Shown in pieces: positions 56,713 to 64,000 of a DNA stretch of 64,000 nucleotides. A model generated the notes under the pieces. That model was not told where the DNA came from. It made no database searches and saw only the letters and a list, made by a program, of their open reading frames with translations. A program made the translations under genes and the position numbers. Numbering within the stretch: position 1 is the first letter of the stretch; every line of letters starts with the position of its first letter. This stretch comes from Eurosta solidaginis (taxonomy: Eukaryota > Arthropoda > Insecta > Diptera > Tephritidae), in NCBI RefSeq assembly GCF_040869045.1, contig NC_090322.1, positions 186,681,477 through 186,745,476 of the forward strand, read 5' to 3'.

Positions 56713-57339
56713 TGTAACGAATGTTAGCAGCACTGAGCGATGCTATCCTCTCTAAGCCGATGCTAAGCAGTGACGTGAATTCACATCAATAGATCTATCA
56801 TTATGTATCTACATAAACGAAACAATAATTGCGTCTACACATATGTACCATGTACGTATACGAGCAGTGGAGGGTCAATGCACAAACACATGCATATATC
56901 TGAGATACTCCTGAAAGTATGCAATGAGAAAAACTATAAAATTGTGCAATTGTAGTTACAGCTGAGAAGTTTAAGAGCTGCTGGACTAGTAGATTCTGGA
57001 AGCGCCTAGAAGATGCGAACGTTCAAATCCAAGAGTATAAAAGGCGGCAATTGTAGAGGCGCTGGAATTCAGTTTGATTTGAGTTGTCAAGCAGTTTCGA
57101 CTAAGACGCTATCTAGCGAGCAAGAGCAGTATTATTTTGAATAGTAGAGTTTCATTTGAGCTATCAATCAGTTTGGTTATTAAGCAAGCTATTCGTTGCA
57201 CAGTTTTAGTGTTATTGTGAAGTACTTTAATAAAGGCCATTTTGCATTATTACAAATTGGAGTTATTTATTCAACAGCTTAGTGATTCGAACATAGCAGA
57301 GGATTGCAAATAAGAGGATTTGCAAGTAAAATCGTTACA
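56713..57339 (+). repeat. 3' long terminal repeat
   Basis: 627 bp and collinear with the 5' LTR except for the 12-bp indel and scattered substitutions, which date the insertion as not recent. ATAT follows at 57340. Confidence 0.96.
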
Positions 57340-57765
57340 ATATTATTTTCGAATATTAATGCAAAATGCTAAGAATCTGATAAAAGAAAATCAATATTAT
57401 GTCCTGAAAACGAAAAAAAAATGAGACAATTTTCCCAAAAACTAAGATTTTTTCTTCCCTGGTTATAGGAACAATTTTCCTTAAAATGAAGAAAATATTA
57501 TAAAAATACTAGAAGACCCGGCAGACGTTGTCCTGCCCTAAATTTGGCCTATCTGCATACATTTTAATAAGCTTTTCCGTCTGACTCTGCCCTCCCCTCT
57601 CTTCACTTTTTCCTAATCCTTTTATTCACTCCTCCCTCCGTCTTTTTCGCTTCATCTATCTCCATCTTCGTCTCATTCTATATCTTTCTCAATCTCCTTC
57701 TCTCTTTTCTCTTCTCTTAATTCCTTCCCATTCATCTGCATCCCTTATTGCCTGTCCCAGAGGGT

Positions 57766-58119
57766 AAATAAATAAATGTAAGGCGCAATAACCTCCGAAG
57801 AGATTTAAGGCCGAGCTTCTCTTCCAATTTGCGTCGTGCTCCTCTTGATTTTCCCTACAAATTGGCCGGACGGGACCTACATGTTTTATGCCGACTCCAA
57901 ACGGCATCTGCAAGGCAGATGAGTTTTCACTGAGAGCTTTTCATGGCAGAAATACACCCGGAGTGCTTGCCAAACACTGCCGAGGGGCGACCCCGCTTAG
58001 AAAAATTGTCTTCTAATTTAAAAACCTTATTTCTAAAATTTTGATGTTGCTTTGCCCGGGGTGCGAACCCAGGGCATACGGTGTGGTAGGCGGAGCACGC
58101 TACCATCACACCACGGTGG
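57766..58119 (-). mobile_element. tRNA-derived SINE, copy 6
   Basis: Flanked by CCCAGAGGGT (57756-57765 and 58120-58129). It is full length, with head at the high end (inverse of GCCACCGTGGTGTGATGG), B box as the inverse of GGGTTCGCACCCCGGGC, and tail AAATAAATAAATG at the low end. One of the best copies for a consensus. Confidence 0.96.
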
Positions 58120-58139
58120 CCCAGAGGGTGGTATGTATT

Positions 58140-58206
58140 TTATTCCAGTCCCAGTCCCACTCCGAGTCTCAGTCCCAGTCCTAGTCCTAATCCCAGTCCC
58201 AGTCCG
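58140..58206 (+). repeat. Degenerate CCCAGT hexamer repeat
   Basis: About eleven units of CCCAGT and close variants (CCTAGT, CTCAGT, CCGAGT). Imperfect minisatellite. Confidence 0.85.
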
Positions 58207-58239
58207 TCTCTGGATAATATATTACTCTGTACCAAAGCA

Positions 58240-58345
58240 CTCATCAACAGCTTTCATTTGATATCCATATTGTATAAACACTGTCTATGCATTCACTGGC
58301 CCACGTTTTGGCCTATATCTCGAGACCCTGTACCTGTAGTAACCA
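58240..58345 (-). repeat. Diverged relative of the 130-bp unit
   Basis: TTTCATTTGATATCCATATTG and GTTTTGGCCTATATCTCGAG follow the order seen in the array C units (TTTGATACCCATAT, then GGCGATATCTCGA). A single lone unit outside any array. Confidence 0.5.
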
Positions 58346-58364
58346 CCGCGTGAGGTTTACGCAA

Positions 58365-58830
58365 CTTGTGTGAAAGTTTGAACAAAATCGAAGAATCCTA
58401 ACCCCAGCGGGTTAGGGGGTCAGAATATTCCCGCGGTAGGTATGCCTGTCATAAGAGGCGACTAAAATACCAGATTCAAGGGGCTGTGTAGCGCAACCCT
58501 TCAGGTTGCCAGCGCAATATATAGCTTCTCCAAACCCAATTGTCAACCTCACCTATCCGCGGCGAATCCTGTTTCACTAACGGACGAGGCTCTGGCGACC
58601 CCAAGCTCCTCATGGAACTTGGGGGTGGGGAGGGAGGTAATGACCTGAAGGTTTAATGTGGCCACATAAATCGTTCCTGAGATGGTCGGGCTAGCACCTT
58701 AATGGTGCTGTGATACCGGAGCGTACCGGATCTGTATCCGGCAAAGGACCATTACATCGATAACACTCCCCAAAGCCTTCGGGGAGCAACCTTATCGCTA
58801 CAACAACAACAACAACACCAACAACAACGC
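58365..58830 (+). repeat. CAA-tailed dispersed repeat, longest copy
   Basis: It begins before AACCCCAGCGGGTTAGGGGG and includes GGTATGCCTGTCATAAGAGG, CTCTGGCGACCCCAAGCTCC and GATGGTCGGGCTAGCACC. It ends with the hairpin CTCCCC-AAAGCCTTC-GGGGAG followed by TATCGCTACAACAACAAC. A hairpin just before a short-repeat tail is a known feature of LINE 3' ends and dependent SINEs. No ORF is present, so I treat it as a SINE-like or truncated LINE family. Five copies of differing length occur in the window. Confidence 0.75.
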
Positions 58831-58892
58831 ATTTCTTCAAACACCGGCGACCAACTAACATACATTTTAGCCTTTCTTTTTATATATATAGA

Positions 58893-59070
58893 TTTTTATT
58901 TTTCACACTTCACTATAATATTAAAACGAAATGCAGATTTTCGTTGCTTTTAAATTCGGCTTAAAAATTGCACATGGAACAACTAAAGACTCTCCTGTAT
59001 TAAAAAAAATGTCATAGTACCTCTAAATCGCGGGCCCCCTAAGCCAAGGTCCGTAGTTTTGGCGTCGAGT
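58893..59070. other. Spacer DNA
   Basis: Short unassigned interval between two repeats. Confidence 0.4.
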
Positions 59071-60281
59071 ACCCAGTCAGCATTTTTTTTAAATTTGTAT
59101 CAAAAAATATTTAAATATCATACCCCAAGATGATTAAAAACGTTCAAATTTAAAAGCATTTTCTGTTCGAAAATTAATGTATCGTCGGGAGAAAAATATA
59201 CCTTAAATGTCATTATTCTTGAATAATCATTTATGATTCCTATTTCGAAACGCTTTTTATTCATATTTGATATCATTGTAAAATTGAGATTTAATTGTTT
59301 CAGAGTAATATTTGACTGATTTTCATAGTCATTTTCTGAACATATTCGTGAACATATTTCAATCGTTTTTGAATGCGATTATGATGCATTTATTCTTCAT
59401 ATCTCATTCAAAATAAGATACTACATAGTAATCTTATTTCATCAGGGGAAGAAATCATGCGGAAGTGAGCTATTTGAACCACAGGTCATTCGCAAACAAA
59501 CTAGGTCCATTTTACACCTGCGACTACAACATCCGGCATCAGCTATGATCGTCAATATCTTAAAATAAGATACGGTACGGGATGTTGAAGACATATCCAG
59601 TTACATATGTCAAGAGAGCTTAACTTACCTGGGGTTCAAATAGCTCACAATGGTTTGTATTGTCCAATTATTATGTATTTTCTGGGAAGCCGAAGGTGGA
59701 GAAATGGTTGGGGAAATCTTCGGTCGAGCAGCATTTGCATTATATTGTCTTGAAGAATATCTTAATAATAAAATTTTTATGTACATATGTATGTACATAC
59801 ATATTTTTTCTGAACTTCATGATTGAAAAAATGTATGTATGTAAAAAAATAAGATTTTTAATGAAAAGTAAAATTTTAACAAGTATAAAATGTAATATTC
59901 TGTCAAAAAATATAGTCAGAAAAGATTCAGAAAGCTGAATTAAAAATGATTATAAATTTTTGATCACCTGAAGTAAACACATTTGATTCAAATATGATTC
60001 CAAAATGTAATTGAAAAACTATATTCAGTTTTTGATCATCAAAGGTAAGCATATTTGATTATTCTTTTTGTTGGTCTTTATGAAATATTAAAATTTAATC
60101 ATGAAAGGACTTCAAAAATGATCGAAAAATGCTTTTCAGTTTTTGATCATGAAAAGTATTCATATTTGATTATTTTTTTTGTTCAATTGTATGATGACTC
60201 ATTATTTAGCCAGAAAGAGTAATCAAATTGTATTTATATGTAGGGAAATTCAAAATTTAATCATCTAAATGCTGAGTGGGT
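59071..60281. mobile_element. MITE-like element with ACCCAGTCAGCATTT ends
   Basis: ACCCAGTCAGCATTT at the left matches the inverse of AAATGCTGAGTGGGT at the right (one mismatch). The interior is AT-rich with repeated ATATTTGATTATT and TTTTTGATCAT words. A nested inverted repeat is at 59467-59648 (GAGCTATTTGAACC... inverted). Non-coding; the 92-residue frame at 59660-59938 is AT-rich translation. Confidence 0.5.
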
Positions 60282-61660
60282 AGGTACTCCTTCCTATTCG
60301 CTGAGCTAACTTGTAGATGTAAATATTGTGAGAAATATTCAATGAATGAATATTCTTGATTGAAAGAAATAAAGAATAATTTTTCATCAAATTAAAAAAA
60401 AAAGAGTGTATTATACAAAAATAAGCAATTCTTAAAGAAATATGGTTTTTGCAAGTGTTTTTTGCTGAGTAGGGATTGTGCATATGTATACGCCTAGATT
60501 AACTGGATTTATTGCAGATTAATGCAAGTGGCCTTATTTCGTGAAAAAATAAGCACCCTGTAAAAACAGCGAAATTGGTGTTCTTCTATTTATCTTATCT
60601 ATTTAATCACTGACTTCAACAAGTAATAATTGTTCGCAGGGTATTCCCTCTGTGGACAATTCGTCGGAAGAAGTTATTAACGTATGTGGCCACGTTGAGC
60701 TTTTATCCACGCTTTCGTAAAACCGACACCTTTTATTCACGCCTAAAATTTCAAGAAGAATACATTCAGATATCTTATGTCATTATCAGAGGAAGTAAAT
60801 TACTACCTTTTTAGAATTTACCACAGTGCAAATGGGAAAATCGAAAATTAGATATAATAAAAAAAAAGAAAATCCCGTTGCTTTTACAGGGTGCCAAATT
60901 TGTTTTAACTGCGTATATAGCATTTATGTGTTTAAAACACAGAGGGCACATTTTCAACATTTTCACTCATACGTCTTGATATTTTCATTTATTGTACAGG
61001 TGTATTCCTTCCCTTTTTCTATTTTTTTTTTCTGTAACTAAATCTCGCAAAGTATCGATAATGGCTGTGTAAACGTAGAATTAGCGTTACATATAGTGTA
61101 TTTTTATTTCTAAGTCAATTAAACTAAAGCGCCTAGCACCACACCCAATTAATTACAATACATTGTATAACAAGTCTCAATACAAACTACATGAAAAACA
61201 AATACTCATACATACACTTGCGTTAAAAAAAATGGCGGAAAAAATGATTTGCACAATTTTATTAGTTATTTTCTTTTTTTAGTTTCGTTAATTTGAAAAA
61301 TAGTTAATTACTTCGATAATTGCAGCTATGTAAACGCACTGATATTTCACAATTTTTTAACAACACCCTCAAAATAAATTTTTCAAAAATTAATCGGAAT
61401 TTTGAGAGTCTACAAACTTGTACGTTGTTAATCTAAATTAATTGGACTACAAAACTGCATACATGTGTAAAATTTTTATGAATATTTTTTTCAATTTTTT
61501 TTTTTTGAATTTTTTTGAAAGCGTTTTCTAGCCTAAATTAATCTTCATAGTTTTTAATATAAATTCTATATTTTTTTTAACTAACGAAAATAAGAAAAGA
61601 AAATAACTCATAAGACTTGCAAATCATTTTTCTTGCTTTTTTTATTTACATACATATACA
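60282..61660. other. AT-rich DNA, nothing defined
   Basis: I see no exon or bounded element. Words such as GGACTACAAAACTGCATAC near 61442 link part of it to the foldback element at 16073-17565. Confidence 0.35.
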
Positions 61661-62362
61661 GCAGCGAACAGAAAAATAGCAGTAGCAAGTTTTATCAAAT
61701 TTCGTTAATTAAAAACATTTTTTTTTCGATATTTTAAGACAAAAATTCTATTAATTTTGTAACTTAAACTATGCAAACCCATACTCAAGAATCTTTTTCG
61801 AAAAAATTCGAAAACTCGAGGAAATTTTACGAAAAGTTCGAACTTTTTATTTATATATTTTTCAGTAAGAAATTTTGTAGCCCAATCAATTTTAGTCTAA
61901 CAAATTACAAGTTATAAGTCCCTTAAAATCCGCAGGGTGTTTCAGATTTTTTCCATATAAAAAAAAACACATTTCACACCTTGCATGGAGGAAAATCTAA
62001 ACACCGTTTGGGAAAAAATCAATGCGAATTTTGAAAGACTTTTAGCTTGTACTATGTTAAAATAAAATTGATTGGGCTATAAAACTGCATACCCGAAGAA
62101 GAACTCCATATAAAAAGTTCAATATTCATAAAATTTTCTAGAACTTTTTTGAAAAGCTTTTGTGAGGACGGTTTGCAGTTTCAGTTACAAATTACACTGA
62201 AACAAAAAAAAAATTGGTAAAATCAACCAAATAACAGGTCAATTCAACCGAACTTTAAACAATTTTATCCATCGCAAATCCCTGTTGAATAAAGTTTGCA
62301 CAAATGATTGATTCCAAATTGACCGTTTCAACAGTCAACTCAACAAAAAAAATTCATTATCC

Positions 62363-62969
62363 TTCGCTCAGGCCGAACCATACATCTTTACTGGGTTCCC
62401 GGTCATAAAGGGATAGAAGGTAACGAAAAGGCCGATGAGTTGGCAAAGGTGGATGCAACACTCGCTGCGTCGACGATAGACGTCCTAATCCGTTTGAGAG
62501 AAATCAAAAGGAGACAGAAGTTGCATATGATCCATCAAGCAGGAAAAGCGTGGACAAAAGCGCGGGGCTGCAAAATTTCTAAGATCATTTACAAAGCCTA
62601 CGATATTAGACTCACAAAGTGGCTCATATCTCTGGAGAGAGAAGATTTAAGGCTCACGATAGGCATACTGACTGGACACTGCCTTCTGGCGTCACATGCT
62701 TATAAGTTAGGCCTCGTCAGCAACAGCATGTGTAGGAAGTGTGAGCTGCAAGAAACGGTTGAGCACGTTCTGTGTTCATGTCATTCGCACGCAAGCTGGG
62801 TCCTAGAAAACTGCTAGTATTTGCCAAGATGGCGGAGCTATTCTATAGCATATGTCCTGGCACCTGATTTGGGTGCTTCCATTTTGTCGTCAAACAAATT
62901 ATGGTAACACTATGGACACATTCAGTCTATGTGAGGTCTTTATTGACCGGCCAGTTCAACCTAACCTAA
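62363..62969 (+). pseudogene. LINE ORF2 3' end (family B), copy 2
   Basis: RTIHLYWVPGHKGIEGNEKA begins the C-terminal RNase H block, followed by DELAK. About 75 residues later comes ILTGHCLLASHAYKLGLVSN, then SMCRKCELQETVEHVLCSC, the terminal Cys/His motif, and a premature stop at 62815-62817. The 3' UTR ends TTGACCGGCCAGTTCAACC followed by TAACCTAA. It is the better preserved of the two family-B fragments and retains intact RNase H and Cys motifs locally. 5' truncated. Confidence 0.82.
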
Positions 62970-63119
62970 GCTCGGTTAACTTAACAATTATTAGTGTCAC
63001 CCTAAGAATATCAATGAAAACTGTTAAAATAAAATATTTTTATCAGCATTAGAATAACTGAGTAGGCTGTTGGTATGACAAAGATTTACGAGGCACCATG
63101 GTAATAGGAACATAGTAAA

Positions 63120-63385
63120 GAGCGCCGTGAGCGTAAGTTTCTCTTTAAAACTTGCTGATGTGTTCGCCTAATATTAACAGTTGCTCGCCGCTGAGATTAC
63201 CAATAGAATCAGTTCTTTTAAAAGAAGAATCAGTTATATATATTGAGAATCTATAATTTTTAGAGAATATTGTTAACTTCGAGTTCAAAAGTTTCGCTTC
63301 TGTTGAAATTACTGAACAAATTTGTTTTCTTGACAAAGAAACTCGGTTGATTCAAGAACAACAAACCCAATTTATAAATTTTACT
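63120..63385 (-). repeat. Dispersed repeat, inverted relative of 49760-50040
   Basis: It begins GAGCGCCGTGAGCGTAAG and is inverted with respect to the other copy. No ends or coding recognised. Confidence 0.5.
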
Positions 63386-63398
63386 AATGCCATTTCTT

Positions 63399-63750
63399 GG
63401 CGGCCACCGTGGTGTGATGATAGCGTGCTCCGCCTGCCACACCATATGCCCTGGGTTCGCAACCCGGGCAAAGCAACATCAAAATTTTAGAAATAATGTT
63501 TTAGAAGAAAATTTTTCTAAGCGGGGTCGCCCCTCGGCAGTGTTTGGCAAGCGCTCCGAGTGTATTTCTGCCATGAAAAGCCCTCAGTTAAAACTCATCT
63601 GCCTAGCAGATGCCGTTCGGAGTCGGCATAAAACATGTGGGTCCCGTCCGGCCAATTTGTAGGGAAAATCAAGAGGAACACGACGCAAATTGGAAGAGAA
63701 GCTCGGCCTTAGATCTCTTCGGAGGTTATCGCGCCTTACATTTATTTATT
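63399..63750 (+). mobile_element. tRNA-derived SINE, copy 7
   Basis: Flanked by a perfect 14-bp duplication TAATGCCATTTCTT (63385-63398 and 63751-63764). Complete structure: GGCGGCCACCGTGGTGTGAT, A-box-like TGGTGTGATGATAGC, B-box-like GGGTTCGCAACCC, body GCGGGGTCGCCCCTCGGCAG, and end GCGCCTTACATTTATTTATT. Very similar to copies 4 and 6, so this is a comparatively recent family. Confidence 0.97.
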
Positions 63751-64000
63751 TAATGCCATTTCTTTCGGTGTAATAGAGGTATTTTTCTAAAATTTCTCGA
63801 ACTTTTTAGAAAACGGTTTTGAGGTTTCATACTTTCAGGTCAAAACTTTTTTATAATTTTTTTCTTAAAATATTGAAAATAAAGAAAAGATGAATTTAAT
63901 TGAGGGAAATTAATAAAAAAAAATATGTAAACTGCTATTTTTCTGTTCGCTGCTGCAGGCAAGTATTTACATCTAACTCGTATATATACTTCTATGAAAA

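Larger units (their letters stand above)
51074..57339 (+). mobile_element. Ty3/gypsy LTR retrotransposon, full length but defective
   Basis: 5' LTR 51074-51688 (615 bp) and 3' LTR 56713-57339 (627 bp) start TGTAACG and end GTTACA. The 12-bp length difference is a CACAAACACATG-type indel near 56881, and a dozen or more substitutions separate them. ATAT flanks both ends (51070-51073, 57340-57343). The LTR has TATA (GAGTATAAAAGG at 51382) and polyadenylation (AATAAA at 51578) signals. The primer site TGGTGTCAGAAG at 51691 fits a tRNA-Leu 3' end. A purine tract GGTGGAGGGCAG precedes the 3' LTR. Order gag-PR-RT-RH-IN with integrase last places it in Ty3/gypsy. Every domain is damaged (see parts). 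Confidence 0.97.
57505..58892 (+). mobile_element. Dispersed element starting CTAGAAGACCCGGCAGACG, Helitron-like?
   Basis: The start contains hairpin GGCAGACGTTGTCCTGCC. The probable end is CTTTTTATATATATAGATT near 58875-58892. I remember similarly bounded repeats in many insects, often considered Helitron- or Helentron-like, but cannot confirm. It contains a SINE (57766-58119), a CCCAGT hexamer run, a diverged unit like the 130-bp repeat (58240-58345), and the CAA-tailed repeat (58365-58830). Confidence 0.4.
61661..63957. mobile_element. Tc1-like element relic with nested LINE and SINE
   Basis: CAGCAGCGAACAGAAAAA at 61661 is inverted at the right end (TTTTTCTGTTCGCTGCTG, to 63957), extending to about 25 bp. 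The left is flanked by TA, and the right by CA (perhaps a mutated TA). The style of end fits Tc1/mariner elements. No transposase remains. Inside are a family-B LINE 3' end (62363-62969), a dispersed repeat (63120-63385) and a SINE (63399-63750). Confidence 0.6.

Noticed and set aside
1..64000. Search for dlg1 PDZ1, PDZ2, L27 and guanylate-kinase exons
   Set aside because: I looked on the minus strand for the characteristic segments and found none; they are presumably outside the window. A small exon could still have been missed by eye.

Overview
The window looks like a repeat-choked piece of a higher-dipteran genome, most likely a true fruit fly (Tephritidae). That placement rests on near-identity to my memory of Drosophila Discs large protein and on remembered tephritid-type repeats, not on a search. 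It is AT-rich, has almost no dense coding, and shows canonical GT-AG exons embedded in very long introns filled with transposons.

The only host gene I can support is a discs large (dlg1) homologue on the minus strand. Reading in transcript direction: a possible alternative first coding exon (30136-29826), the PDZ3 exon (26062-25849), the exon finishing PDZ3 and carrying SH3 (24612-24193), a basic HOOK-region exon (14766-14661), a 75-bp cassette exon (13651-13577) and a 45-bp cassette exon (5927-5883). All junctions have usable splice sites and matching phases. PDZ1, PDZ2 and the guanylate-kinase exons were not found and probably lie beyond the window. The two small exons are phase-symmetric, so either, both or neither can be used.

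Region by region. 1-17.6 kb: T-rich intron, a SINE, a non-LTR ORF1 relic, and several foldback or terminal-inverted-repeat elements (4311-5460, 8652-10375, 10811-12257, 12547-12890, 16073-17565). 18.4-24 kb: two copies of a Helentron/DINE-1-like element; the second carries a tandem array of about 130 bp units and ends against a SINE. 24-31 kb: dlg1 exons with LINE and SINE debris. 31.6-36.1 kb: a third Helentron-like copy on the minus strand with about 22 repeat units. 38.2-46.1 kb: a fourth copy split by a 6.5 kb nested composite (LINE 3' end, transposase-like relic, fifth Helentron-like copy) and by a solo LTR. 46-51 kb: relic DNA including a jockey-like RT fragment. 51.07-57.34 kb: a complete but multiply broken Ty3/gypsy LTR retrotransposon with 615/627 bp LTRs and an ATAT target duplication. 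57.5-64 kb: further SINE, CAA-tailed repeat, MITE and a Tc1-like element with nested LINE and SINE.

The most striking signal is in the five Helentron-like copies. The terminal 3' hairpin and the matching 5' subterminal repeat differ between subfamilies, yet they change together, with compensatory base changes that preserve pairing. Other points of interest are an abundant tRNA-derived SINE with clean target duplications, LINE 3' ends that finish in (AACCT)n (the arthropod telomere motif, in an order that lacks it), and two transposase-like relics of families I recognise but cannot name.
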